NCBI RefSeq assembly: GCF_010728925.1
Contig: NZ_AP022608.1
Span: forward strand, 1,426,001 to 1,490,000
From: Mycolicibacterium gadium
GTDB taxonomy: Bacteria; Actinomycetota; Actinomycetes; Mycobacteriales; Mycobacteriaceae
DNA length: 64,000 nucleotides
Direction: 5' to 3'
Part shown: positions 44,432 to 55,746 of the stretch, one piece after another
Layout of the letters: every line of letters starts with the position of its first letter
Position numbering within the stretch: the first letter of the stretch is position 1
Program-made: the position numbers and the translations under genes
Notes under the pieces: model-generated
Databases searched by the model: none
What the model saw: the letters and a program-made list of their open reading frames with translations, nothing else
What the model was told of the DNA's origin: nothing

Positions 44432-45106
44432 GTGCGAGTAGTGGTGATGGGATGCGGCCGCGTCGGCGCTTCGCTGTCCGACAGTCTGGCCCGCATAGGC
44501 CATGACGTCGCGGTCATCGATCGGGACAGCACCGCGTTTCACCGACTGTCCCCGGAGTTTCCGGGTGAGCGGGTGCTGGGCATGGGATTCGACCGTGACG
44601 TGCTGTTGCGGGCGGGTATCGAGGACGCCGGTGCGTTCGCCGCCGTGTCGTCCGGCGACAACTCCAACATCATCTCCGCGCGCGTGGCCCGCGAGACGTT
44701 CAGCGTCGAGCGCGTGGTCGCCCGTATCTACGACGCCAAACGCGCCGCCGTGTACGAGCGACTGGGCATTCCCACCGTCGCCACCGTGCCGTGGACGACC
44801 GATCGGCTGCTCAACGTGCTGACGCGCGAAACCGAGACCACCAAGTGGCGCGATCCGTCGGGCAACGTCGGCGTGACCGAGCTGGCGCTGCACGAGGAAT
44901 GGGTGGGGCGACGCCTGACCGACCTCGAAACGGCCACCGGCGGCCGAGTCGCGTTCCTGATCCGCTTCGGCGAGGGCTACCTGCCCGACACCAAGACCGT
45001 CGTCCAGGCCGGCGATCAGGTGTTCATGGCCGCCATCGCCGGACACATCGCGGAGGCGCTGGCCATCGCCGCGCTGCCGCCCAGCGAGGACGTCGAGGCG
45101 CCATGA
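44432..45106 (+). CDS. ceoB: TrkA-family K+ regulatory protein CeoB
   Basis: 224 residues from GTG. RCK/TrkA_N Rossmann motif MGCGRVGASLSDSLARIGHD with the acidic adenosine-binding residues DRD, then a TrkA_C domain from about 140. It overlaps the paired gene ceoC by 4 bases. The two probably form a heteromeric ring gating potassium uptake; the divergent permease may be the pore. Confidence 0.9.
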   Translation: MRVVVMGCGRVGASLSDSLARIGHDVAVIDRDSTAFHRLSPEFPGERVLGMGFDRDVLLRAGIEDAGAFAAVSSGDNSNIISARVARETFSVERVVARIYDAKRAAVYERLGIPTVATVPWTTDRLLNVLTRETETTKWRDPSGNVGVTELALHEEWVGRRLTDLETATGGRVAFLIRFGEGYLPDTKTVVQAGDQVFMAAIAGHIAEALAIAALPPSEDVEAP

Positions 45107-45768
45107 GGGTCGCCATAGCGGGGGCGGGCGCGGTCGGACGTTCGATCGCCAGGGAACTCGTCGACAGCCACGAGGTCACCCTGCTCGAACGCAACCCCGA
45201 CCACATCGACGTCGACGCGATTCCCGCCGCACAGTGGCGCCTCGGCGACGCCTGCGAGCTGACCGTGCTGGAGTCGGTGAGCCTGCACGAATTCGACGTC
45301 GTGATCGCCGCCACGGGCGACGACAAGGTCAACGTGGTGGTCAGCCTGCTGGCCAAGACCGAGTTCGCCGTGCCGCGGGTGGTTGCCCGCGTCAACGACC
45401 CGCGCAACGAGTGGCTGTTCGACGAGAGCTGGGGCGTCGACGTGGCGGTGTCCACACCGCGAATGTTGGCCTCCCTGGTGGAGGAAGCCGTCGCCGTCGG
45501 CGATCTGGTGCGGCTGATGGAGTTCCGCAAGGGTCAGGCGAACCTGGTGGAGATCACGCTGCCCGACGACACGCCGTGGGGCGGTAAACCCGTCAAGCGT
45601 CTCGAGCTGCCGCGCGACGCGACTCTGGTGACGATCTTGCGTGGTCCGCGGGTGATCGTGCCCGAGGGCGACGAGCCGCTGGAAGGCGGCGACGAGCTGC
45701 TGTTCGTCGCGGTCACCGAGGTCGAGGATCGACTGCAGGAACTCCTGCTCAATCCCGAGGCGCGCTGA
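45103..45768 (+). CDS. ceoC: TrkA-family K+ regulatory protein CeoC
   Basis: 221 residues. AGAGAVGRSIARELVDSHEV with LLERNPDH is the NAD-binding site, TrkA_C at the end. Overlaps ceoB upstream and the convergent MFS gene by 20 bases downstream. Matches Rv2692. Confidence 0.9.
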   Translation: MRVAIAGAGAVGRSIARELVDSHEVTLLERNPDHIDVDAIPAAQWRLGDACELTVLESVSLHEFDVVIAATGDDKVNVVVSLLAKTEFAVPRVVARVNDPRNEWLFDESWGVDVAVSTPRMLASLVEEAVAVGDLVRLMEFRKGQANLVEITLPDDTPWGGKPVKRLELPRDATLVTILRGPRVIVPEGDEPLEGGDELLFVAVTEVEDRLQELLLNPEAR

Positions 45769-47248
45769 CCGAGCGCGGCGGGTAGGCAGGCGGCGGGGTC
45801 GCCCTGTCGTAACACGGTGCCGTCGACTCCGGCGAGACGCGGCCGAGATCGCCCTGATCATTGCGGATACCCACCGCCGAGATCACCGCGGCGAGCGCAA
45901 AGAGTCCCGCCGTCACCAGCATGCCCTGCCGGAAACCAGCGAAATCGACTGCGCCGCCGATGATTACACCGGTGAAGGCGATCGCGACCAGACCCGAGAT
46001 CCGCGATACCGCGTTGTTGATCGCCGAGCCGATGCCGCTCTGCGCAGGGTCGACAGCGGACAGGATCGCCGCGGTGAGCGGCGACACGGTGATCGTCAAC
46101 CCAAGGCCGAACACCACCAGCCCGGGCAGCAACTGCGTCCAGAAGTCGAACGGCTCAGCCGCCCGCGACATCAGCAGATAGCCGATCGCGGCGATCAGCG
46201 GCCCGATCGCCATGAACAGTCGCGGACCGTGGAGCCCGGCCAGCGTGCCGAACCGGCGCGCGAGCAGAAACGACAGCACCGGGACCGGCAGAGTGGCCAG
46301 TCCTGCCTCCGTCGCCGAAAGGCCTGCCGTCTCCTGGAGGAACAGCCCGACGACGAGCATGCCGAGTGAGACGCCGGCGTACAGGAACACCGTGGCAAGG
46401 TTTCCGACCGCGAAATTGCGGGCAGCGAAGATGTGCAGCGGCATCATCGGATCGGGTGTTCGCCACTCCCACAACGGGAATGCCATCAGGCAGGCGATTC
46501 CGACCGCCAAGGCGACGACGACCGCAGTATGTGAGAAGCCCAAGCGCTGCCCTTCGATCAGGGCGTACACCACGCCCGTCAGTCCGGCCGCGTTCAGCCC
46601 CGCTCCGACGACGTCGACGCGCGTCGACCGACTGGATGCGGTGAACTCCCCCGACGGCAACCTGGTCGTGAGATACAGCGTGATTGCCAACGGCACGAGG
46701 TTGACTCCGAAGATCCACCGCCAGTTCAGCGCGTCGACCAACACGCCACCGAGCAGTGGGCCGACCACAAAAGCCGTTCCGGTCCAAGCGGTCCAGGTTC
46801 CGATCGCGCGGGCCTGCGCCGACCCGGAGAAGCGAGCGTTGATCATCGCGAGCGAACTGGGCACCAGGAACGCCGCGCCGATGCCCTGCAGGCAGCGGGC
46901 GGCGACGAGCACCCAGCCGGTGGGCGCCAACGCACACAACACCGAGGAGACCGCGAAAATCATGAGTCCCGCTCGCAACACCGCCAGGCGGCCGTACTGG
47001 TCGGAGATGGCTCCCGCGACGAGGATCAGCGCGCCGAGGGTGAGCAGATATCCGTCCACCACCCACTGCTGCAGCGCCAGGCCGGCCAATTCGGTGCGCG
47101 CGAAATCACGCGCGATGGCGGGCAGCGCCAGGTTGACCACGGACCCGTCGAGAAACGCGACGAACGACGCCAGCACCGCGACCGCGACGAGCGATCTATC
47201 GGTGTCGTCGGTGCGACGCGGGCTCGGATCGTCAGGCTCAGTGGGCAT
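45749..47248 (-). CDS. MFS exporter, DHA2 (14-helix) type
   Basis: 499 residues. DGSVVNLALPAIARDF (motif D1) and QWVVDGYLLTLGALILVAGA, ISDQYGRLAVLRAG (motif A) and GAAFLVPSSLAMINARF mark the EmrB/QacA drug-exporter group. Substrate unknown. The start overlaps the end of the DUF3159 gene by 11 bases. Confidence 0.88.
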   Translation of the reverse strand: MPTEPDDPSPRRTDDTDRSLVAVAVLASFVAFLDGSVVNLALPAIARDFARTELAGLALQQWVVDGYLLTLGALILVAGAISDQYGRLAVLRAGLMIFAVSSVLCALAPTGWVLVAARCLQGIGAAFLVPSSLAMINARFSGSAQARAIGTWTAWTGTAFVVGPLLGGVLVDALNWRWIFGVNLVPLAITLYLTTRLPSGEFTASSRSTRVDVVGAGLNAAGLTGVVYALIEGQRLGFSHTAVVVALAVGIACLMAFPLWEWRTPDPMMPLHIFAARNFAVGNLATVFLYAGVSLGMLVVGLFLQETAGLSATEAGLATLPVPVLSFLLARRFGTLAGLHGPRLFMAIGPLIAAIGYLLMSRAAEPFDFWTQLLPGLVVFGLGLTITVSPLTAAILSAVDPAQSGIGSAINNAVSRISGLVAIAFTGVIIGGAVDFAGFRQGMLVTAGLFALAAVISAVGIRNDQGDLGRVSPESTAPCYDRATPPPAYPPRSVSAPRD

Positions 47249-47954
47249 CCGGCTGCGTCACGCCCGGATTCTCGCGCTGCATGTCTTCCGGAAGGACTTC
47301 GGCCGCTTCGGCGTCTGGGGCCTCGGCGTGGATCGCGCGTTGTGCCGCCCGAATGGCCAGATAGGTCACCAGCGCCGCCACCGCGGTCAGCGGCCAGCCC
47401 ATCGAGATGCGGGCGACGCCCAGCCAGCCTGTCTGATCGGCGTCGTATAGGTGGTGCTGCACGACGAAGCGGGACGCGAAGACGAGCACCCACACCATTG
47501 TCGCGATGTCGAACGCGCGCACCGCCTTGCGCACGCTGCGCCAATCGCGGTCGTGGTCGTTGACCCAGCCCCACACGTAGCCGACGACGGGACGGCGAAT
47601 AAGCACCGACAGGGCGAAGACGGACGCCCAGATCAGCGATGACCAAATACCAAGCAGGAAATAGCCTTTGGACTCACCCATGAAGTAGGCGATTCCGGCG
47701 CAGACCCCAACGCCGATGAAGCCGGAGATCGCCGGCTGGGTCGACTCGCGCCGCACCAGCCGCCACACCAGGATGACGGCGGCGATGGTCAGGGCCGAGT
47801 AGACGGCCGCGGTGAGCCCGAAGAACTGCGACACCGGAACGAATGCCACGACCGGCAGCGAGGAGTAGATCAGGCCGCTGACGCCGCCCATTTGCTCGAG
47901 GACGGCGTGTGCCTTGCTGGAACGCTTCCCCGGTTCGGTTCCGGGGTCACTCAC
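47238..47954 (-). CDS. DUF3159 membrane protein, Rv2693c-like
   Basis: 238 residues from the GTG at 47954, overlapping the previous stop. Five or six membrane helices (SGLIYSSLPVVAFVPVSQFF and others). Conserved beside the OB-fold gene in mycobacteria; function unknown. Confidence 0.8.
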   Translation of the reverse strand: MSDPGTEPGKRSSKAHAVLEQMGGVSGLIYSSLPVVAFVPVSQFFGLTAAVYSALTIAAVILVWRLVRRESTQPAISGFIGVGVCAGIAYFMGESKGYFLLGIWSSLIWASVFALSVLIRRPVVGYVWGWVNDHDRDWRSVRKAVRAFDIATMVWVLVFASRFVVQHHLYDADQTGWLGVARISMGWPLTAVAALVTYLAIRAAQRAIHAEAPDAEAAEVLPEDMQRENPGVTQPDAH

Positions 47955-48322
47955 TTTTGGATCTCGTAGTGCGGGTTGTAGATCGCCTTGGTGCCGTTGT
48001 CCAATTTGCCGACCCGACCGTGGACCTTGAGAGTGCGACCCGATTCGATGCCGGGGATCCGGCGCTGGCCGAGCCAGACCAGCATCACGGTGTCGGTGCC
48101 GTCGAACATCTCGGCTTTGACCCCGCCCGCGCATCCCTTGCCGTTGCATTCGACGCTGCGCAGGGTGCCGATCATCGTGACTTCCTGGCCGCGTTGACAG
48201 TCGATCGCCTTGGAGGCGCCGGTGTTGGCCGCTTCGTCGGACAACTCTTCAACGTCGAGCTGTTCCGGGGCTTCAGTCAGCCGCCGGGTCAGTCGGCGTA
48301 GGTACCCTTCGGCCGTAGCCAT
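47951..48322 (-). CDS. OB-fold nucleic-acid-binding protein, Rv2694c-like
   Basis: 123 residues. An OB barrel from about 45 (EVTMIGTLRSVE to RTLKVHGRVGKL) with a CNGKGC insertion between strands. Usually annotated as an OB-fold, RecG-like or single-strand-binding protein. Coupled to the membrane protein downstream. Confidence 0.8.
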   Translation of the reverse strand: MATAEGYLRRLTRRLTEAPEQLDVEELSDEAANTGASKAIDCQRGQEVTMIGTLRSVECNGKGCAGGVKAEMFDGTDTVMLVWLGQRRIPGIESGRTLKVHGRVGKLDNGTKAIYNPHYEIQK

Positions 48323-48458
48323 GGCCTCTCCTGAACGTTCTGCAGATCTACCGTTGATCTATACCCCGAACAACGCCACGGTAGACCTCTTGGTTCCGAT
48401 CTGCCACGCAGGGCGGGTCGACGCGCCGATCAGGCAGTTCGAAGGGCACGATCGTGTG

Positions 48459-49157
48459 ATGAGCGTCATTCTCCGCGGCGTCACGACGGTGCTCCTGCCC
48501 GGCACCGGATCCGACGACGACTTCGTCTATCGGGCGTTCTCGGATGCCCTGCACGGCGAGGGCGCAGTCGTGGTCACCCCCAAACCTCAGCCGCAGCGAT
48601 TGGTCGACGGTTACCGCGAGGCATTGGACAACGCGGCGCGCACGGCCCCGATCGCCGTCGGCGGTGTGTCCATCGGCGCCGCGGTCGCCGCTGCGTGGGC
48701 GCTTGCTCATCCCGGCCGCGCGGTGGCGGTCCTCGCCGCCCTGCCGGCCTGGACGGGCGCGCCCGACACGGCTCCGGCGGCGATAGCTGCACGCCATTCC
48801 GCGAGTGTGCTGCGGCGCGACGGGCTGGCCTCGGCCACCGCTCAGATGCGCGCGGGCAGCCCGCCGTGGCTGGCCGACGAGCTGACCCGCTCGTGGGTCG
48901 GCCAGTGGCCGGCGCTGCCCGACGCGATGGACGCCGCGGCAGCCTTTGTCGCGCCGACGTGCAGCGAGTTGGAGAAGCTGGCGGTCCCCATGGGGATTGC
49001 CGCGGCGACGGACGATCCAGTGCACCCCGTCGAGGTGGGCGTCGAGTGGATGACGGCGGCTCCGCGCGCTTCGTTGCGCACGGTCACGCTCGACGAGTTG
49101 GGCGCCGACCCCGCGGTGCTGGGCGCGGCTTGTGTGTCCGCGCTGCTGGAGGCGTGA
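48459..49157 (+). CDS. alpha/beta hydrolase, Rv2695-like
   Basis: 232 residues from the ATG at 48459 (the longer frame overlaps the divergent promoter). Nucleophile elbow GGVSIGAA fits G-x-S-x-G; PGTGSDDDFVY forms the oxyanion loop; Asp and His are in DDPVHPVEVG. Intracellular; substrate unknown. Confidence 0.72.
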   Translation: MSVILRGVTTVLLPGTGSDDDFVYRAFSDALHGEGAVVVTPKPQPQRLVDGYREALDNAARTAPIAVGGVSIGAAVAAAWALAHPGRAVAVLAALPAWTGAPDTAPAAIAARHSASVLRRDGLASATAQMRAGSPPWLADELTRSWVGQWPALPDAMDAAAAFVAPTCSELEKLAVPMGIAAATDDPVHPVEVGVEWMTAAPRASLRTVTLDELGADPAVLGAACVSALLEA

Positions 49158-49215
49158 CTCTCTGCGAATCGGGCGCGCAAACGCACCCCCACGGTCGGCT
49201 GGCGCGCCGAATTCG

Positions 49216-49962
49216 CTAGCCGCCGGTGATGGTCCGCAACTGCTGCATGGCAGAACCCTGTTCGCTGCGACGCGCGGCCGGCGTCGGCGCCTCGGGCGGT
49301 TGCCCGCCGGCCTGCTGCGCCTGCTGAGCAGCGGCCCGTTCGGCGGCGGCGCGCAGCTGGTTCGCCATCGGTTCGGGCAACTCGACAGGCAGCGGGGTGC
49401 GCACCGGCAGCGGGGTGTCGCCGCGGCGAACCACCGTGTCGGCCAAGGCGTCTCGCGCCTGCTTCGCCAGCGCCTCGGCGTTCTCCTCCGGCCCGTTGAC
49501 GACGCACCGGATCATCCAGCGATAGCCGTCGATGCCGATGAACCGCACGACACCGGCCCCCTGCGGACCCGATGCCGCACCGACGACCTCGCGGCCCCAC
49601 CGGCCGTCCTTGATCGACACCTGGGCGGAGTCCTTGCGCAGCGATTCCGCCAATTCACCGGCGACCTCACGCCACAGGCCGGCGGATTTCGGGGCAGCGT
49701 AGGCGGCGACGGTGAATCGGCCGTTGGGCGTGACGACCCACACCGCACTGGGCACACCCTGCGGGGTTAGCTCCACCTGCACCTGTCCGGCCTCGGGCAG
49801 CGGAATCAGCACCGAGCCCAGGTCCAGACGTCCTTCCGCTGCGACCGCCGGGTCGTCGAAGTCGTCGATGTCGAACGGTCCGTCCGGCTCGACGTCGGTT
49901 TCGGTCACCGAGGTGACCTCATCGCCACTGTCACTGCTGTCTTTCTGCCTACCGAATGCCAT
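49216..49962 (-). CDS. DUF3710 protein, Rv2696c-like
   Basis: 248 residues from MAFGRQKDS at 49962. Acidic N-terminus, central domain with WVVTPNGRFTVAAYAAPKS and a Gln/Ala-rich C-terminal tail. Conserved in actinobacteria next to dut, 1 base apart. Function unknown. Confidence 0.78.
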   Translation of the reverse strand: MAFGRQKDSSDSGDEVTSVTETDVEPDGPFDIDDFDDPAVAAEGRLDLGSVLIPLPEAGQVQVELTPQGVPSAVWVVTPNGRFTVAAYAAPKSAGLWREVAGELAESLRKDSAQVSIKDGRWGREVVGAASGPQGAGVVRFIGIDGYRWMIRCVVNGPEENAEALAKQARDALADTVVRRGDTPLPVRTPLPVELPEPMANQLRAAAERAAAQQAQQAGGQPPEAPTPAARRSEQGSAMQQLRTITGG

Positions 49963-49963
49963 T

Positions 49964-50428
49964 TCACAAACTCGCATGTCCGCCGGAGGAACCGTGGCCA
50001 CCGTCGCCACGGGAGGTGTCTGCCAAACCAGCCTCGTCGAACGACGTCACCTCGACCAGGGCGGGCAGTTCGACTCGCTGGACCAATAGCTGTGCGATCC
50101 GGTCTGCGCGGTGTACGACGATGGGTTCGGCAGGGTCGAGATTGATCAGTGACACCTTGATCTCGCCGCGGTATCCGGCGTCGACGGTGCCGGGGCTGTT
50201 CACGATCGAAAGTCCAACGCGGGCAGCCAAACCCGAGCGCGGATGGATCAGTCCGACCATTCCGTGCGGGATGGCGACGGCGATGCCGGTCGGCACGAGC
50301 GCACGCTGACCGGGAGCCAGTTCGACGTCGATGGCGCTGTACAGATCCACCCCCGCGTCGCCCTCGTGGGCGCGACTCGGCATGGGCAGATCGGGGTCCA
50401 GGCGCACGACCGCGAGAGTGGTGGACAC
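49964..50428 (-). CDS. dut: dUTP diphosphatase
   Basis: 154 residues from GTG at 50428, the usual mycobacterial length. All five trimeric dUTPase motifs are present: [33 protein letters not shown] and the C-terminal [11 protein letters not shown]. It hydrolyses dUTP to dUMP and keeps uracil out of DNA. Confidence 0.96.
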   Translation of the reverse strand: MSTTLAVVRLDPDLPMPSRAHEGDAGVDLYSAIDVELAPGQRALVPTGIAVAIPHGMVGLIHPRSGLAARVGLSIVNSPGTVDAGYRGEIKVSLINLDPAEPIVVHRADRIAQLLVQRVELPALVEVTSFDEAGLADTSRGDGGHGSSGGHASL

Positions 50429-50453
50429 GACGTCAGAGATTACTCTTGGCCGC

Positions 50454-50933
50454 GTGTCCGACACGCGCGCCACGTCCCAAACCGTCCGCTATCGCGAACG
50501 GCTGATGGTGCCGTGGTGGTGGTGGCTGCCCGGCCTGGGATTGGCGGCGCTGATCGGACTGGAGGTCAACCAGGGTGTGCCCGCGATTCCCGTTTGGCTG
50601 CCCTACGCCGTATTGCTGCCGGTCGCGGCGGTGGCGCTGTTGATGTTGGGCAGCACGCAACTGCGCGTGGTCGCCGGCGAAGGCGAAACCGAGCTGTGGG
50701 TCGGTGACGCACATCTACCCGTCGGCGTCATCTCCAGGTCTGCCGAAGTTCCGCGCAGCGCGAAATCGGCGGCATTGGGCCGTCAGCTGGACCCGGCCGC
50801 CTACGTCGTGCACAAGGCGTGGATAGGGCCGATGGTTCTGTTGGTTCTCGACGACCCGGATGATCCGACGCCGTATTGGCTGGTGAGCTCGCGCCATCCC
50901 GACCGAGTGCTGGCGGCCCTGCGTAGTTCGTGA
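50454..50933 (+). CDS. DUF3093 membrane protein, Rv2698-like
   Basis: 159 residues from GTG. Two membrane helices (about 17-36 and 45-65; WWWWLP at the start of the first), then a soluble domain with [19 protein letters not shown]. Divergent from dut with 25 bases between. Function unknown. Confidence 0.78.
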   Translation: MSDTRATSQTVRYRERLMVPWWWWLPGLGLAALIGLEVNQGVPAIPVWLPYAVLLPVAAVALLMLGSTQLRVVAGEGETELWVGDAHLPVGVISRSAEVPRSAKSAALGRQLDPAAYVVHKAWIGPMVLLVLDDPDDPTPYWLVSSRHPDRVLAALRSS

Positions 50934-50938
50934 AGCCG

Positions 50939-51241
50939 TCAGGCGGCGCAATCGGTGCAGATCATCACGCCGTTCTTCTCGCTGGCGAGCCGACTGCGGT
51001 GATGGACCAGGAAACAGCTCGAGCAGGTGAACTCGTCAGCTTGCTTGGGGATGACGCGAACCGACAACTCCTCGCCGGACAGGTCGGCACCGGGCAGTTC
51101 GAATGATTCGGCGGATTCGGATTCGTCGACGTCGACAACCGCGGACTGGGCCTCGTTACGCCGCGCCTTGAGCTCCTCCAGCGAATCTTCCGAAACGTCA
51201 TCGGTTTCGGTACGCCGGGGGGCGTCGTAATCGGTAGCCAT
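50939..51241 (-). CDS. DUF4193 zinc-ribbon protein, Rv2699c-like
   Basis: 100 residues. Acidic N-terminal half, then CSSC and CTDC zinc knuckles (about 74-77 and 95-98) with HHRSR between. Highly conserved in mycobacteria; role unknown. It shares an intergenic region with cei that contains a perfect CRP-type site. Confidence 0.85.
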   Translation of the reverse strand: MATDYDAPRRTETDDVSEDSLEELKARRNEAQSAVVDVDESESAESFELPGADLSGEELSVRVIPKQADEFTCSSCFLVHHRSRLASEKNGVMICTDCAA

Positions 51242-51335
51242 TTCCTGTCCCCTCCATCAAACCTTGCAGCAGTGCTTTGTACCAGCGTCGAACGCATCCA
51301 CCAAACGATTCGTGCCCGGAATGAAACACGTTGCA

Positions 51336-51353
51336 CTGTGATTTACATCACAG
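51336..51353. promoter_or_regulatory. CRP (cAMP receptor protein) binding site
   Basis: CTGTGATTTACATCACAG is a perfect palindrome containing TGTGA-N6-TCACA, the consensus for mycobacterial CRP. It lies 52 bases before the cei start and 94 before the DUF4193 start, so either promoter could be controlled. Confidence 0.8.
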
Positions 51354-51405
51354 TCACTAGGATGCCACCTCAAGGTCGCAGCGACGGGACCTCTAGAGTG
51401 CTCTC

Positions 51406-52062
51406 GTGGTCGCGCAAATCACCGAGGGTACGGCATTCGACAAGCACGGCCGCCCGTTCCGGCGGCGCAATTACCTGCCGGGCATTCTGGCGCTCGTCGC
51501 CCTGTCCGTCGTGACGCTGACGATCTGGGTCATCGCCCTGAACCAGCCGGTCGCGGTGGAGGAGACCGCCGCGTGCAATCCCCCGCCGCCGCCGGCCGAC
51601 GCGAACAACCCGCCGCCGGCGCTCGGCCGGCAGATCACCCGTAGCGAGATGGTCGACGTCACCCCGGCCAAGCTCGCCGACACCAAGATCAGGGTGCTCA
51701 ACGCCAGCGGGCAGGGCGGCCAGGCCGCCGAGGTGGCCGGCGCACTACGCGATCAGGGCTTCGCCGAGCCGACGGCGGCCAACGACGCCGTGTATGCGAG
51801 CGCCCGACTGACATGCCAGGGCCAGATTCGGTTCGGGCCCTCGGGCCGGGCGGCCGCGGCCGCCGTCTGGCTCGTCGCGCCGTGCACCGAACTGTTCGAA
51901 GACGAGCGCACCGATGACACCGTCGACCTGGCGATCGGCACCGAGTTCACCGAACTGAGCCACAGCGACGACATCGACGCCGTGCTGGCCAGCCTGCGCC
52001 CCGACGCGACGCAGACAGCCGATACGGCTCTGCTTGAAAAGATTCACTCCAGCACCTGCTAG
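51406..52062 (+). CDS. cei: cell envelope integrity protein Cei (LytR_C domain)
   Basis: 218 residues from GTG. One membrane helix (about 25-47), a Pro-rich linker, then a LytR C-terminal domain (about 90-180: IRVLNASGQGGQAAEVAGAL). Matches Rv2700. Converges with suhB. The CRP site upstream suggests cAMP-linked control. Confidence 0.85.
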   Translation: MVAQITEGTAFDKHGRPFRRRNYLPGILALVALSVVTLTIWVIALNQPVAVEETAACNPPPPPADANNPPPALGRQITRSEMVDVTPAKLADTKIRVLNASGQGGQAAEVAGALRDQGFAEPTAANDAVYASARLTCQGQIRFGPSGRAAAAAVWLVAPCTELFEDERTDDTVDLAIGTEFTELSHSDDIDAVLASLRPDATQTADTALLEKIHSSTC

Positions 52063-52101
52063 GGCAGGTAACTTCCCGGCGCTCAACGGGTTTGGGTAAA
52101 G

Positions 52102-52956
52102 CTAAACCGCACCCGCCCGGTACAGCACAGCCGCAAGCTCGTCGGAGATGCCTGGTGCGCACGCGATGATCAGGCCGGGTGTGCCGTCGCTGGCCGGCAG
52201 CCGCAGCGTCGCCCCCGCCTCTGCGGCGATCAACGCGGCCGCGGCCCAGTCCCACACATGCACGCCGTCTTCGTAGTAGGCATCCAGACTGCCGGCCGCC
52301 ACCATGCAGAGATCGAGCGCGCACGACCCGAAACGACGGATGTCGCGGACGGCGGGCAGCACCGCGGTGAGGACTTCGGCCTGCCTTGTCCGCTTCTCAG
52401 AGGCATACGAAAACCCGGTGCCCACCAACGACATCGACAGTTCGTTGGCGGCGCTGGCCCGAAGCCGCGTCGTCGTTCCCCCGTGTTGCAGGCCGGCGCC
52501 GTGACCCACGGCAGCGGAGTACAGCGCGCCGGTGGCGACATTCACGACCGCCCCGGCCACCGATGCTCCGCCGCGTTGGACGCCGACCGAGACCGCGTAT
52601 GCCTCGAGGCCGTACACGAAGTTCACGGTGCCATCGATCGGGTCGAGCACCCACGTCAACCGTCCGTCGTTCGTTCCGCCCTGCTCCTCACCCATCACGG
52701 GTTCCCCCGGACGCAGGACCGCCAGCCTGTCGCGCAGCAGCGCCTCGGTTTCGGTGTCGACAACAGTGACCGGGTCGGTCGGCGTGCTCTTGGCCTGCAC
52801 CGGTGAACCGGTGCTCTGATCGCCGAAAACCTCGGCGCGGCGCGCACGCACGAACGCGGCCGCCTCGGTGGCCAGTTGCTCGGCTACCGAGCGCAGCAGA
52901 ACGGGATCGGTCAAGGATTCCCGGCCCGCCGGGGTGTCGTTTTCGACCACCCGCAC
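52102..52956 (-). CDS. suhB: inositol-1-monophosphatase family enzyme SuhB
   Basis: 284 residues. Metal ligands GEEQGG (89-94; the Glu-Glu pair) and DPIDGTVNF (105-113), and the C-terminal VWDWAAAALIAAEAGATL. Hydrolyses inositol monophosphate, feeding phosphatidylinositol and mycothiol synthesis. Rv2701c position. Confidence 0.92.
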   Translation of the reverse strand: MRVVENDTPAGRESLTDPVLLRSVAEQLATEAAAFVRARRAEVFGDQSTGSPVQAKSTPTDPVTVVDTETEALLRDRLAVLRPGEPVMGEEQGGTNDGRLTWVLDPIDGTVNFVYGLEAYAVSVGVQRGGASVAGAVVNVATGALYSAAVGHGAGLQHGGTTTRLRASAANELSMSLVGTGFSYASEKRTRQAEVLTAVLPAVRDIRRFGSCALDLCMVAAGSLDAYYEDGVHVWDWAAAALIAAEAGATLRLPASDGTPGLIIACAPGISDELAAVLYRAGAV

Positions 52957-53108
52957 ATCGCAACACAGTCCGGCAACACGCGGGGACCCTGTTCGCTATC
53001 CGGTTGCGCGACTGGGCCGGCGCGTTATCAAGGGATCGCCCATGAGTTTTACCAAGCCACTAAGGTGTGTGGCGCATCGCAGTGCCGGGCCGATCCAGAG
53101 GAGCGCCG

Positions 53109-53915
53109 ATGACAGCCAACGATTCAGCCGCAGAAGCGGCGGCCACCGGCGCGGGCCAACGGCGCGGGTTCGGCATCGATGTCGGCGGAAGCGGCGTCAA
53201 GGGCGGCATCGTCGACCTCGACACCGGTCTGCTGATCGGAGACCGCTTCAAGCTCGAGACCCCGCAACCGGCCACCCCCGAAGCGGTCAGCAAGACCGTC
53301 GCCGCCGTAGTCCGCGAGTTCGGTTGGACCGAGAAAGTCGGGGTCACCTATCCGGGTGTCGTGACCGACGGCATCGTGCGCACCGCCGCCAATGTGGACA
53401 AGGGCTGGATAGGCAGCAATGCCAGCGAGTTCTACAGCAAGGCACTCGGCGGCCAGCAGGTGACCGTGCTCAACGATGCCGACGCGGCCGGGCTGGCCGA
53501 AGAGAGGTTTGGCGCGGGCCGGGACAACACCGGCGTCATCGTGCTGCTCACCTTCGGCACCGGCATCGGCTCGGCCGTGATTCACAACGGCGTACTGCTG
53601 CCCAATACGGAGTTCGGTCACCTCGAGGTCGGGGGCAAGGAGGCCGAGCATCGCGCGGCGTCCTCGGTCAAGGAAAAGAAGGATTGGAGCTACGAGCGCT
53701 GGACCCAAGAGGTGACAAAGGTCCTGGTAGCGATCGAAAACGCAATCTGGCCGGACCTGTTCATCGCCGGCGGCGGCATCAGCCGGAAAGCCGACAAATG
53801 GATTCCGCTGCTGCAGAATCGCACGCCGGTGGTGGCGGCAGCGCTGCAGAACACCGCAGGCATCGTCGGCGCCGCGATGGCCGCTGCGGTCGACGTCACA
53901 GCTACCGGCAAGTAG
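53109..53915 (+). CDS. ppgK: polyphosphate glucokinase
   Basis: 268 residues from the ATG at 53109. GIDVGGSGVKGGIVDLDTG (phosphate 1), VTYPGVVTDG, LLTFGTGIGSAVIHNG (phosphate 2) and the ROK-like region are clear. It phosphorylates glucose using polyphosphate or ATP. Divergent from suhB, followed by sigA. Confidence 0.93.
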   Translation: MTANDSAAEAAATGAGQRRGFGIDVGGSGVKGGIVDLDTGLLIGDRFKLETPQPATPEAVSKTVAAVVREFGWTEKVGVTYPGVVTDGIVRTAANVDKGWIGSNASEFYSKALGGQQVTVLNDADAAGLAEERFGAGRDNTGVIVLLTFGTGIGSAVIHNGVLLPNTEFGHLEVGGKEAEHRAASSVKEKKDWSYERWTQEVTKVLVAIENAIWPDLFIAGGGISRKADKWIPLLQNRTPVVAAALQNTAGIVGAAMAAAVDVTATGK

Positions 53916-53970
53916 CCACGCCGAAACCATCGAATTTGCCGCTCAAGGCGGCAGTGGCACACACTGTCGT

Positions 53971-53976
53971 TACAAT
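53971..53976 (+). promoter_or_regulatory. possible sigA promoter -10 box
   Basis: TACAAT lies about 140 bases before the sigA start. No convincing -35 is visible, as is common in mycobacteria. The rest of the 200-base gap shows no other clear element. Confidence 0.45.
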
Positions 53977-54116
53977 GGACGACGGCGGCCGTAGCCCGGA
54001 TAGCGGCGAGATCAAACCGCCGATACTCGACAGCCGACATTTTTCGATGGCGCATGACCCCAGCCTGCGTTGGGATCCGCACTGCCCACCGGAACGAAGT
54101 ACGACGAAAGGGTGAC

Positions 54117-55664
<1,548 letters not shown>

Positions 55665-55672
55665 GCAACACG

Positions 55673-55688
55673 CCCGTTTCGGGTCTTT
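55673..55688 (+). terminator. short terminator after sigA
   Basis: CCCG-TTT-CGGG followed by TCTTT, 9 bases after the stop codon. A weak stem; it separates sigA from the integrated element. Confidence 0.4.
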
Positions 55689-55746
55689 ACCAGCGAAAAC
55701 GCGCAGTTCGCCGCTTAGCACACAGCTGCCAGTTAAGGTATTGGGC

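Noticed and set aside
52868..54115. 415-codon frame over ppgK
   Set aside because: Frame-shifted shadow of ppgK with extreme Arg content.
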